From contig JAIUOF010000013.1 of the NCBI GenBank assembly GCA_020161355.1, positions 1 through 64,000 of the forward strand: a stretch of 64,000 nt of DNA, given 5' to 3'. Below are positions 36,219-43,808 of this stretch, piece after piece (the stretch's first letter is position 1; each line of letters begins with the position of its first letter). The notes beneath the pieces are model-generated. The model was not told the DNA's origin. It did not search any database and saw only the letters and a program-made list of their open reading frames with translations. This DNA comes from Bacteroidota bacterium. GTDB lineage: Bacteria > Bacteroidota > Bacteroidia > Cytophagales > Spirosomataceae. Position numbers and translations under genes: made by a program.

Positions 36219-36499
36219 TTGAAGAGGTTTTGAGTTGATAAAAAAAATGAGCTTAAAGCTATAAATTCTTTTTAGTTAATTGTAAAAAAAATGTACTTAT
36301 TTTTTAATAATTTTCTGGTTAAACCAAAGCAATAATCATTCCACATATACCCAGTGCCAAAGATTTATTTACCTGGTATTTCTTTGAAAAATACTCATTT
36401 CAACAACCCCTTCAGCCCGCCGATACTCAGCCATGTGTGCCGGCAGGTTCTCATAAAAAGGCAATTCTTCTGATTGGTTTCTTGGCTATTTTTACTTTT

Positions 36500-36608
36500 T
36501 TTCATGATTCCTGAAAGCCTGGATTAATAAAATAGGCTATAAACATGCAGCTGAGTCCTTTAATAATACATGAGCTGAACCCAAAGATTTTTGGCGACAA
36601 TGTCAGTA
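36500..36608 (-). pseudogene. Decayed second copy of the 3' end of the membrane-protein gene at 37627
   Basis: The nucleotide sequence aligns with about 37640-37760: both share CCTGAAAGCCTGGAT, then ATAAAATAGGC, a GCTGAG word and a tail matching CTGACATTGTCGCC-type sequence on the minus strand. The peptide MFIAYFINPGF corresponds to RIFIAYFIYQLIQAF of the larger copy, with indels and stops. The two copies bracket the GIY-YIG gene and its repeats. Confidence 0.55.
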
Positions 36609-36680
36609 ACATCCAACGTTAGCCAAGACGTATGTTGTGATAGTTTACAGAACCAGTTTTTTTTTGAGCTTTGTCAGACG

Positions 36681-36742
36681 TGTTCTCGGCTGACGCTCGA
36701 ACTGACATAGGTTTGTCACATCGAGCGTAGTCGAGATGAAGG
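36681..36742. repeat. Palindromic repeat, copy 1
   Basis: About 62 bp. The left arm TCTCGGCTGACGCTCGA and right arm TCGAGCGTAGTCGAGA are near reverse complements separated by ACTGACA...TGTCACA, which extend the stem. It is the first of four copies around the GIY-YIG gene. Confidence 0.85.
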
Positions 36743-36786
36743 GTGAATTGCTAAATTGAAAGAGTTAAATTTGGCTTTTGACTATA

Positions 36787-36849
36787 TGTTCTCGACTGAC
36801 GCTCGAACTGACATCGGAATGTCACATCGAGCGACAGTCGAGATGAAGG
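36787..36849. repeat. Palindromic repeat, copy 2
   Basis: Same element (left arm TCTCGACTGACGCTCGA, right arm TCGAGCGACAGTCGAGA). The spacer before it (AAATTTGGCTTTTGACTA) and the word after it (CTCTAGTGTT) recur around copy 3. A strongly decayed extra copy follows at about 36891-36953 (TTTCTCGTAAGC to GCTCGAACTGACAG). Confidence 0.85.
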
Positions 36850-37048
36850 CTCTAGTGTTAAAATGAACGAATTAAATTTTAGCTTTTGAAACTTTTCTCG
36901 TAAGCTTAGCTGGTAAGTTTCGCACTATCGTGCTCACTTATGCTCGAACTGACAGAACCTATCTAAATAAAATTATAGCTTTTTAACAACTATTTTCTCT
37001 AAATATTCCGAAATTTTTGGATATTTAAACTCCATTAAAAAAAACACA

Positions 37049-37369
37049 ATGAAAATCTACTACCTCTACATCTTAAAATGCTCTGATGGAACATACTACA
37101 CCGGGATGACAAATAACCTGGAAAGGAGGCTTTGGGAGCATGAATCTGGCATCCATGAAGATTCTTACACTTTTTCCAGAAGACCCTTTGAACTTCAATT
37201 TTTTGAGGAATTTACAGATGTAAACCAATGCATCGAATTCGAAAAGAAAATCAAAAAATGGTCAGGTAAAAAGAAACAAGCCCTAATCGAAAAAAATTGG
37301 GATAGAATCCATGAACTGGCCAAATGCCGAAATGAAACAAATTCGAGGAATTATAAAAGAGAAAAGTGA
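37049..37369 (+). CDS. GIY-YIG domain nuclease (YhbQ/UvrC-N-like)
   Basis: 106 residues; a single GIY-YIG domain with little else. The first strand pair is YYLYILKCSDGTYYTGMTN, followed by the catalytic Arg in NLERRLWEHESG and the later metal-binding Glu in QCIEFEKKIKKWS. A basic C-terminal tail follows. Single-domain GIY-YIG proteins cut or nick DNA (family knowledge), but their role in Bacteroidota is unclear. The gene stands alone between two blocks of the same palindromic repeat and two copies of one gene end, which hints at a role in spreading or processing the repeats. Confidence 0.92.
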   Translation: MKIYYLYILKCSDGTYYTGMTNNLERRLWEHESGIHEDSYTFSRRPFELQFFEEFTDVNQCIEFEKKIKKWSGKKKQALIEKNWDRIHELAKCRNETNSRNYKREK

Positions 37370-37423
37370 TTTTTGTGTGAGCGATGAATTTAGATTGAAG
37401 TTGAAATTTGGCTTTTGACTAAA

Positions 37424-37484
37424 TGTTCTCGACTAACGCTCGAACTGACATCGGAATGTCCCATCAAGCGGTAGTCGAGATGAG
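37424..37484. repeat. Palindromic repeat, copy 3
   Basis: Same element with arms TCTCGACTAACGCTCGA and TCAAGCGGTAGTCGAGA. The flanks AAATTTGGCTTTTGACTA and CTCTAGTGTTT match those of copy 2, so the repeated unit is longer (about 150 bp) than the palindrome. Confidence 0.85.
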
Positions 37485-37530
37485 TGCTCTAGTGTTTAAT
37501 TGAACGAGTTAAATTTAGCTTTTGAAATCG

Positions 37531-37593
37531 TGTTCTCGACTAACGCTCGAACAGACACCCTATTGTCACATCGAGCGGTAGTCGAGATGAAGA
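37531..37593. repeat. Palindromic repeat, copy 4
   Basis: Arms TCTCGACTAACGCTCGA and TCGAGCGGTAGTCGAGA, with GACA...TGTC inside. The spacer between copies 3 and 4 (GAACGAGTTAAATTTAGC) matches the sequence after copy 2 (GAACGAATTAAATTTTAGC). Confidence 0.85.
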
Positions 37594-37626
37594 GAAAAAT
37601 AATACCTATACGCTGAGCTATCTTTC

Positions 37627-38259
37627 CTACTTCTTCCCATGCTTCCTGAAAGCCTGGATCAACTGATAAATAAAATAGGCGATGAATATACGGCTGAGGC
37701 CTTCGATGGTACGGGAGACCGGATTAGGTTCAACCGAAAGTTTTTCTGCTACAATATCGGTTTTGTGAGCAGGATTGATGAAATCAAAATATTGTGAAAG
37801 TACATTGAAAAACTCACACCAATAATCCCACTTTAAGAGATTTGGGGTATATGACCACAATGAAATGATATAAAGGAAAAAGAAACCGGCAGAAACGTAA
37901 AAAGTTGACTTTAAGCCTTTTTTCCAGTCTAAACCGTGATTTGTGCTAAATTTATTGAGCCATAAATTTATTTTTTCCCATTTATTTCCTTTCCATGTTA
38001 GAGATTCATCCAAAGCATTCATTTCCAAAGAATAATACTCTAATGCATCTTTTTGTGAGCCACGGTTTTCGTAGATTTTTTTTATTTGGCCATAGGCACC
38101 CTGTTTATCCAAATTTTCCTTATTGATAAATTTTTCAGGAAACTTACCTCCAATTATAAATGCTTCGATAATCTTGGAGCTTTTAAAGTCAATTAATGCA
38201 TTTTTGAAATCACAACCTATAAATGTAACTTTTCCGATATCAGAGTCAATAAATTGTGA
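37627..38259 (-). pseudogene. 5'-truncated gene for a membrane protein with a pentapeptide-like region
   Basis: The open frame runs 211 codons to 37627 but begins directly after two in-frame stops at 38265-38260, with no ATG at the head. The N-terminal part (FIDSDIGKVTFIGCDFKNAL) has the layered pattern of pentapeptide-repeat proteins. It is followed by a segment with ENRGSQKDALEYYSLEMNAL, a membrane helix (STFYVSAGFFFLYIISLW) and a C-terminal helix (FIAYFIYQLIQAFRKHGKK). This domain order is known from C-terminal parts of larger pentapeptide/ion-channel-like proteins. The missing upstream part suggests a deletion at about 38260. A TTG at 38112 could allow a short product. Confidence 0.65.
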
Positions 38260-38265
38260 TCATCA

Positions 38266-38443
38266 TTTGTTAAAAATCATTTCAGTCAAGGCCAATAAGA
38301 GCGATGGGTCAGAGGTCTTTTCAAAATCATTAAACGGAGTTTTTAAAAAAGGAATATTCGTTGCGATGAGTGATGACAAGACCTTTCATTTTTATCGCTG
38401 GGAAGATATTGCCGGAGATGAATTGAAAATCAGGAGACACTAA
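38266..38443 (+). pseudogene. 3' fragment of an unidentified plus-strand gene
   Basis: From about 38266 a plus frame reads HLLKIISVKANKSDGSEVFS, then NGVFKKGIFVAMSDDKTFHF, to a TAA at 38443. It has coding-like composition, and a terminator follows at 38531. Its apparent upstream extension is only the complement of the truncated membrane-protein gene, so it too is cut at about 38260. I do not recognise the family. Confidence 0.45.
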
Positions 38444-38530
38444 ATTAATCCTCCATTTTAAATTAATACTAAATCTTTCCCTTTTAAAATTCAGGAAAAT
38501 TCTTTCTTCAATATTATTAGCATTACTTGA

Positions 38531-38557
38531 AAGCCTTATTTATGAGGCTTTTTTTTT
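38531..38557 (+). terminator. Terminator after the plus-strand fragment
   Basis: AAGCCT and AGGCTT form a 6-bp stem with an 8-base loop, followed by seven or more T. Confidence 0.75.
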
Positions 38558-38666
38558 GTAAAAAAATATCTATTAGTTTGTTCTTTTTCAAATAACTATA
38601 ATTTAACATTAAATCAATCAAGAGATAATAACAGATATCTTTCTTTGTTGTGAAATATTTTTTAAT

Positions 38667-39731
38667 ATGACAAAGAATCTTGTAATCTTTGAGGCGGAAG
38701 GAGGAAATGACAAATGGATAAATGGTCTAAGGAAAGACACTTTACCAATAATAGATGCATTCAAATCAAAAGGTTGGAACTGCGAAGTTTTATATTTTCG
38801 GGACGAATGGAGGGTGGAGATTTTCAATTATGTCAAACAAAAATTTACAGCATTTCTGAGCAGAATTAACCCTGGAAATTTACCTTTTGGTGAATCAAAA
38901 TATTATGATTTTCTTACTAAACTTTGTCATTCAGGATTGTTGAGTCTCAGCCATTCTGAAGATATGAGGATTTTGGGAGCCAAAGATGTTTTGTCTAAAT
39001 TGTCAGGTACGGCTTTAGTTCCGCCTGATACTTTTTCATATAATTCTTTTGAATTATTCAGACAAAATTTTCCACTTTCACTCTCTAATGGCAATAGAGT
39101 TTTAAAACAAAACAGAGGGTCTGCAGGTAGGGGTATTTGGAAAGTTGAAATATTATTAAAAGCTGAAATTTCAAATCAATTTACTTTATCGGGCAACACA
39201 AAACTTAAATGTACTGAGGCATTTGACAATAAAAGCTATTATTTTTCCCTTAGTCAATTCATGAAAGTATGTGAAAAGTACTTTCAGGAAAATGATGGAA
39301 TATTAATTGATATGCCTTTTTTGCCTGAAATTGAAAATGGAGAATTTCGTGTACTTATGGTTGGAAATAAACCGATTCAAATTATTCAAAAAGTGCCTCA
39401 AAAAAACGGAAGTGCTTTTTCCGCAACGCTGTTTTCAGGTGCTAAATATCATTCCCATTCAATTGATAATTTACCCGAATTATCGGAATTAGTACTAAAT
39501 AACCTTGGTATAATTAAGAAAATAATCAACGACAGGGCCTTTCCACTAATTTGGACTATGGATTTTATTCCTGATACAAGTAAACATAATTCTATCAGGT
39601 ATTTTTTGAGTGAAATTAACTGCTCATGTGTGGGTTTTACAACGCAACTGGATTGTGGCATTCAGGAAGCTATGGCTGATGAAGCCAATTTTCTTATGGT
39701 AGCTTTAAGTAATAAGCAATTGAAAGCTTAA
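38667..39731 (+). CDS. ATP-grasp-like protein (resembles the Cj0069 family)
   Basis: 354 residues, cytoplasmic. The N-terminus FEAEGGNDKWINGLRKDT followed by PIIDAFKSKGWNCEVLYF matches the opening of Cj0069-type proteins. The middle has an ATP-grasp-like nucleotide loop NRVLKQNRGSAGRGIWKVE (about 143-161), and the C-terminal part has metal-site-like acidic residues (WTMDFIPD, LSEINCSCVGF). Such proteins probably ligate or modify a small molecule; the substrate is unknown. The gene has no operon partner: a terminator lies upstream and 130 bp separate it from the GH1 gene. Confidence 0.65.
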   Translation: MTKNLVIFEAEGGNDKWINGLRKDTLPIIDAFKSKGWNCEVLYFRDEWRVEIFNYVKQKFTAFLSRINPGNLPFGESKYYDFLTKLCHSGLLSLSHSEDMRILGAKDVLSKLSGTALVPPDTFSYNSFELFRQNFPLSLSNGNRVLKQNRGSAGRGIWKVEILLKAEISNQFTLSGNTKLKCTEAFDNKSYYFSLSQFMKVCEKYFQENDGILIDMPFLPEIENGEFRVLMVGNKPIQIIQKVPQKNGSAFSATLFSGAKYHSHSIDNLPELSELVLNNLGIIKKIINDRAFPLIWTMDFIPDTSKHNSIRYFLSEINCSCVGFTTQLDCGIQEAMADEANFLMVALSNKQLKA

Positions 39732-39827
39732 TTATTTCAATACCTCTTTAATGATTTAGATAAAATTCTTCACAAAAACTTAACCTTTAGTTAATAGTGC
39801 AGATTTTTTATGATACCCTACTTCTGA

Positions 39828-39835
39828 TACCTTTG
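39828..39835 (+). promoter_or_regulatory. -7 element of the GH1 gene
   Basis: TACCTTTG is a full TAnnTTTG match, 26 bp before the ATG at 39862. The -33 position holds TTTT in place of TTTG. Confidence 0.55.
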
Positions 39836-39861
39836 CCTGATTGTATTATTAATACCATGGA

Positions 39862-41202
39862 ATGGCATTCGGTAAATTAAAATCAAAGTATTTTCCTAAA
39901 GATTTTACCTGGGGCGTGGCCACATCAGCCTACCAAACGGAAGGTGCCTGGAAAGCCGATGGCAAAGGTTTGTCGATCTGGGATGAATTTACCAACGACA
40001 GGAAATTTAAAAACGGAAACGGAAATATAGCTACTGATTTCTATGCACAATACAAGGAAGATATCCAACTGATCAAAACCTTAAACCTCAAAGCCTTCAG
40101 GTTTTCAATTTCCTGGACCAGAATATTCCCTGAAGGAGTCGGCCAACCAAATCAAGCCGGAGTGGATTTCTATCATAAAGTCATTGATTATTGCCACAAA
40201 AAAGATATTGAACCCTGGATTACGCTATATCATTGGGATTTGCCCATGGCTTTGGAGGAAAAAGGTGGATGGACCAACAGGGAAATATTGGACTGGTTTT
40301 CTTATTATGTGGACTTTTGTACCAAAGAATATGGTTCAAAGGTAAAAAACTGGATTGTTTTAAATGAGCCCATGAGCTTTGTAGGGCTGGGTTATTTTAT
40401 GGGTTATCATGCTCCGGGTCGAAAAGGTCTGAAAGACTTTCTTTCTGCGGCACATCATACAACACTCTGTCAGGCACATGGTGGCCGCATAGTTAGAAGG
40501 AATATTCCTGAAGCCTATATAGGTACAACATTTTCCTGCTCGGTGGTGAGTCCGAAGAATTTTTGGCCCCGACATATCAAAGCCGCCAGAAGAATGGATG
40601 CTCTCTTGAATAGATTTTTTATTGAACCCGCACTAGGTCTGGGGTATCCGACCGATGTAATTCCTGGTCTTAACAGAATCGAAAAATATTTTCAGGCCGG
40701 CGATGAAGAACTTCTGAAATTTGACTTTGATTTTATAGGTATTCAGTATTATTTCAGAATCATAGCACAATTTAGCCTTTTACCACCCATTCTTTTTGCC
40801 AATGAGATTCCGGCGAGTAAGAGAAATGTTAAAACCAGCCCCCTTGGAATGGAGATATATCCCAAAGGCTTAATGAAAATGCTGAAACAATTTAATAAAT
40901 ATAAAAATGTAAAGGATATTTATGTGACAGAATTGGGGGTATGCTTTGATGAAAAGCTGATTGGCGGAAAACTCGAAGACGACAATCGTGTAAAGTATTA
41001 CAAAAAAACCTTTAAAATATGCAGGCGAGCCATAATTAAAGGCATCAGACTGAGAGGCGTTTTTCTATGGACATTGGTGGACAATTTTGAATGGGCCGAT
41101 GGTATTAAACCCCGGTTTGGAATAGTTTATAATAATTTCAGAACGCAAAAAAGAACCATCAAAAAATCGGGATACTGGATTCAAGAGTTTTTGAAGAAAT
41201 AG
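39862..41202 (+). CDS. Glycoside hydrolase family 1 beta-glucosidase-like enzyme
   Basis: 446 residues forming the GH1 TIM barrel, without signal peptide, so cytoplasmic. Seen motifs: the N-terminal FTWGVATSAYQTEGAW, HWDLP (about 124-128), the acid/base Glu in LNEP (about 169) and the nucleophile Glu in VTELG (about 357). The latter replaces the usual TENG with TELG, a departure that may shift substrate preference. It probably cleaves beta-linked disaccharides or aryl glucosides. A 155-bp copy of its 3' end is found at 60191-60346. It is followed by the PPK2 gene 94 bp downstream and may be cotranscribed with it. Confidence 0.9.
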   Translation: MAFGKLKSKYFPKDFTWGVATSAYQTEGAWKADGKGLSIWDEFTNDRKFKNGNGNIATDFYAQYKEDIQLIKTLNLKAFRFSISWTRIFPEGVGQPNQAGVDFYHKVIDYCHKKDIEPWITLYHWDLPMALEEKGGWTNREILDWFSYYVDFCTKEYGSKVKNWIVLNEPMSFVGLGYFMGYHAPGRKGLKDFLSAAHHTTLCQAHGGRIVRRNIPEAYIGTTFSCSVVSPKNFWPRHIKAARRMDALLNRFFIEPALGLGYPTDVIPGLNRIEKYFQAGDEELLKFDFDFIGIQYYFRIIAQFSLLPPILFANEIPASKRNVKTSPLGMEIYPKGLMKMLKQFNKYKNVKDIYVTELGVCFDEKLIGGKLEDDNRVKYYKKTFKICRRAIIKGIRLRGVFLWTLVDNFEWADGIKPRFGIVYNNFRTQKRTIKKSGYWIQEFLKK

Positions 41203-41296
41203 AAATTAAATTACCCCTTTCAGGAAAAATAAACACGTTTTAAATAACCCCCAATTAAGGTTTTTTCAGTATAATTATAAAAATTCATTTTAAAAA

Positions 41297-42193
41297 ATGG
41301 AAGTTGAAAATATGGATTTGGAATACAGATATCATCAGGAACTCATGGACAGTCTCGATGAGGAACTGGAAATGGAATTGGATGATGAAAGGCTAGGCAG
41401 CAAAGAAGATGATAGCAAAACCTTAAGCAGAAAATTTTACTTCAGAGAACTATTAAGGCTTCAGGGCGAGTTGGTTAAGCTTCAGGACTGGATTCAATAC
41501 AAAAAACTAAAAGTAGTAGTGATTTTTGAAGGCAGGGATTCTGCAGGGAAAGGGGGAGCTATAAAGAGAATTACTCAACGCTTAAACCCAAGGGTCTGCA
41601 GAGTTGCGGCCTTGCCCGCTCCCAGTAACCGGGAAGCCACCCAATGGTATTTTCAAAGGTATGTTTCGCATTTGCCAGCCGGTGGAGAAATGGTGCTCTT
41701 TGATCGTAGCTGGTATAACAGAGCTGGGGTAGAAAGAGTTATGGGATTTTGCTCCGATGAAGAATATGACCAGTTTTTTCAGGATGTTCCGGAATTTGAA
41801 AATATGCTCATCAGATCGGGTATCATTTTAATAAAATATTGGTTTTCGATTTCGGACGATGAACAAAATCTCAGGTTTACCATGAGAAAGAATGATCCTC
41901 TGAAACAATGGAAACTCTCTCCTATGGATTTGGAGTCCAGAAGAAGGTGGGAAGATTATACCAAGGCAAAAGAATACATGTTTGACAAAACTTCAACCGA
42001 AAGCTCACCCTGGTGGATTATTGAAGCAGACGATAAAAAGAAAGCCCGTCTCAATTGTATTCACCACTTACTAAGCCGGATTCCTTATGAGGAAGTAGAA
42101 CACCCGGAGGTAATCCTTCCCGAAAGAGTTCATAACCCCGATTATATTCGTGAACCTATCCCTAAAGAAATGTATGTTCCAAATGTTTATTAG
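41297..42193 (+). CDS. ppk2: Polyphosphate kinase 2 (PPK2)
   Basis: 298 residues. The PPK2 core has Walker A FEGRDSAGKGG (about 77-87), the lid and Walker B region with FDRSWYNRAGVERVMGF (about 139-155), and the conserved MRKNDPLKQWKLSPMD and WEDYTKAKEYMF blocks. It transfers phosphate between polyphosphate and nucleotides. A single PPK2 domain of this length fits the class that phosphorylates nucleoside diphosphates, though the class cannot be fixed by eye. The first 45 residues are acidic and variable. It ends three bases from the convergent cysteine hydrolase gene. Confidence 0.92.
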   Translation: MEVENMDLEYRYHQELMDSLDEELEMELDDERLGSKEDDSKTLSRKFYFRELLRLQGELVKLQDWIQYKKLKVVVIFEGRDSAGKGGAIKRITQRLNPRVCRVAALPAPSNREATQWYFQRYVSHLPAGGEMVLFDRSWYNRAGVERVMGFCSDEEYDQFFQDVPEFENMLIRSGIILIKYWFSISDDEQNLRFTMRKNDPLKQWKLSPMDLESRRRWEDYTKAKEYMFDKTSTESSPWWIIEADDKKKARLNCIHHLLSRIPYEEVEHPEVILPERVHNPDYIREPIPKEMYVPNVY

Positions 42194-42196
42194 AGA

Positions 42197-42976
42197 TTAA
42201 ATATCAAAAATCTCAATTTTATCAATCCACTTATTCAAATTTTTAAAATAAATATTTCTGTATTTTTGGATGATTAAAGCATGTTTTTCTCTGAATGAAT
42301 CATTTATCCGGCTATTAGATTGGTTATCTCTGATTATACATTCAAAATTGATAATACTTCCTACTAGCAATTTAAAATCCTTTGGATGGGTTTCCCGTAA
42401 ATGGCCTTCGGACTGATAAAATTCATAAGCTGTTTCATTTATGGCCATGCCTTTGGCAATCCAATAATGGTCCCGGCATTTATCTTCATATTTGAAATAA
42501 CGGATCGTATTGTTCTTAACTTTTTCCGGATTCTCATAGAAAAGATAATTTTCGGATGCTACAATATCAATTTTATAATTTTTTAAGCCCATGCACATCA
42601 CCCAGTCATTGATGTTCATGGGTTGGGTTTCTTGTATCATCCAATCAAAAACTTGGCAATTCCGGCCATCTTCAAACAACAAGGCAACATGATAGCCCCA
42701 TTTTAGATTCCCGCTGATAGATAAATGGTTAGGGTCAGGTCTTACGATACATTCCTTTGAACCTGAAATGAATCTTACCGGAGCATAAAACCATATTTTT
42801 TTATGTTTTATACCACGTTGATTAAGAATCATGGAACAGTAATGAACTATATTGTGACAATTGCCCTGTTTATATTTAAATGCGGGAAAACACAGGTCTC
42901 TCAATTCTTCAAAAAGAACCTGATAATCGATGCAAATACTTTGCTTCTTTTTATACCTGAAAATAATAGCAGACAT
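42197..42976 (-). CDS. Protein-glutaminase-like cysteine hydrolase (tentative)
   Basis: 259 residues, with no signal peptide. The pattern fits a Cys-His-Asp triad of the protein-glutaminase / transglutaminase-like fold: QGNCHNIVHYCSMIL (Cys 40), then WGYHVALLF (His 96), then CQVFDWMI (Asp 111). These have the same order and similar spacing to Gln_deamidase-type domains. The rest is unassigned. It could deamidate glutamine in proteins, a reaction used by several bacterial effectors, but the lack of a signal argues for an intracellular or specially exported protein. The start at 42976 is preferred because the promoter -7 box at 43002-42995 lies between it and the upstream ATG at 43006. Confidence 0.6.
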   Translation of the reverse strand: MSAIIFRYKKKQSICIDYQVLFEELRDLCFPAFKYKQGNCHNIVHYCSMILNQRGIKHKKIWFYAPVRFISGSKECIVRPDPNHLSISGNLKWGYHVALLFEDGRNCQVFDWMIQETQPMNINDWVMCMGLKNYKIDIVASENYLFYENPEKVKNNTIRYFKYEDKCRDHYWIAKGMAINETAYEFYQSEGHLRETHPKDFKLLVGSIINFECIIRDNQSNSRINDSFREKHALIIQKYRNIYFKNLNKWIDKIEIFDI

Positions 42977-42994
42977 TTTTGAATATTTATGAAG

Positions 42995-43022
42995 CAAATA
43001 TATCAACCTGCTGTAACCTCAA
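42995..43022 (-). promoter_or_regulatory. Promoter deciding the start of the glutaminase-like gene
   Basis: The minus strand has TTG (43022-43020), a 17-bp spacer and TATATTTG (43002-42995). Transcription would begin near 42988, downstream of the upper ATG, so translation must use the ATG at 42976. Confidence 0.6.
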
Positions 43023-43102
43023 TGGGATTTGAAAATTATGTTTTTGTAATCAAAAATTAAAATAATATAAAAAGGATTTTTATTGTTAACAATTTCATAA
43101 CG

Positions 43103-43131
43103 TTGGTTATCAATTAATTAAAATAGATTTG
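43103..43131 (+). promoter_or_regulatory. Promoter of the small basic protein gene
   Basis: TTG (43103-43105), an 18-bp spacer and TAGATTTG (43124-43131) lie 25 bp upstream of the ATG. Confidence 0.6.
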
Positions 43132-43156
43132 CATATATAATCCAACTAGGGTTGCC

Positions 43157-43339
43157 ATGAAAACAAATAGAAAAGTCATCATGAAAAACCTTAAAAATGC
43201 TATTCAGCCGATTATTGGTGAAAATGGCAATAAGGACATAGACAAGCTGGTTCAAAAATCTACCAGAAAATTGAGTGACTTGATTGCTGAGTTTATGGTA
43301 AAGACCGAGAAGAAACGAAAGAAATTAAAAGTTAAATGA
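43157..43339 (+). CDS. Small basic protein, 60 residues, unknown
   Basis: A short protein with a helix-forming, strongly basic C-terminus (EFMVKTEKKRKKLKVK) and an internal IQPIIGENGNKDIDKL segment. A good promoter stands upstream, which supports a real gene. The charge pattern would suit a nucleic-acid or ribosome-associated protein, but I recognise no family. It is convergent with the secreted DsrE-like gene, with a gap of two bases. Confidence 0.6.
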   Translation: MKTNRKVIMKNLKNAIQPIIGENGNKDIDKLVQKSTRKLSDLIAEFMVKTEKKRKKLKVK

Positions 43340-43341
43340 TT

Positions 43342-43758
43342 TCAGAACGTCAACACTGTTTTGTTTTTTCTAATCAGGGCATAGAGGTCGGCAAGGGAAG
43401 AAAACTTACAAACCTGCGGTTCGTTGTTTTTTCTTTGTGACAGACAAGTACCACAACCCAGTATCAGGCCACCGCTTTTCAGAAATTTATCAGATTGTTC
43501 TTTCAAATTGGCATTTTCTTTTATCAGATTGTCGAGTTCTACACCTTTTCCCAACAAAAACACCGAAACAGTATCTCCGGCATTTTTTGAAAAATTGGCT
43601 AATCTCAGGGCATTCCAGATGGTCTCCACGTCGTTGGAATAAATTACCATCCCGATACTGGTGGCGGTAAAAGCCGGCGTTTTGGAAGTGCTCTGTGCCA
43701 GGAGTGCATTGCTCATCAGACATAATAGCAAAATAATAAGAATAAAAGGTCTTTTCAT
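43342..43758 (-). CDS. Secreted DsrE/DsrF-like protein
   Basis: 138 residues. A signal peptide (about 1-21, ALLAQ) precedes a DsrE-like fold: VIYSNDVETIWNALRLANFS, the strand VSVFLLGKGVELD and the loop LILGCGTCLSQR with two Cys in a CXXC-like arrangement. DsrE proteins carry or sense sulfur on Cys; the paired cysteines and the export signal suggest a periplasmic thiol role. It is 50 bp after the MFS gene of the same strand. The other DsrE protein of the cluster is cytoplasmic. Confidence 0.85.
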   Translation of the reverse strand: MKRPFILIILLLCLMSNALLAQSTSKTPAFTATSIGMVIYSNDVETIWNALRLANFSKNAGDTVSVFLLGKGVELDNLIKENANLKEQSDKFLKSGGLILGCGTCLSQRKNNEPQVCKFSSLADLYALIRKNKTVLTF

Positions 43759-43808
43759 TTTTAGAATAATATTTTAGAAAGGAGTTTGTCAAAAATAAGG
43801 TTTTTAAT

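Noticed and set aside
36400..36475. GC-richer minus-strand frame (TCRHTWLSIGGLKGLLK) in the gap after the subtilase
   Set aside because: It could be a decayed gene end related to the duplicated zone, but it is too short, and competing frames look equally good.
36681..37593. Repeats as a CRISPR array
   Set aside because: Only four copies, unequal spacing, a gene in between, similar spacers, and no cas genes nearby.
38123..38265. Plus-strand coding region at the start of the 38123-38443 frame
   Set aside because: This part is the exact complement of the truncated membrane-protein gene, whose composition is clearly the coding one. Only the part after about 38266 was kept.
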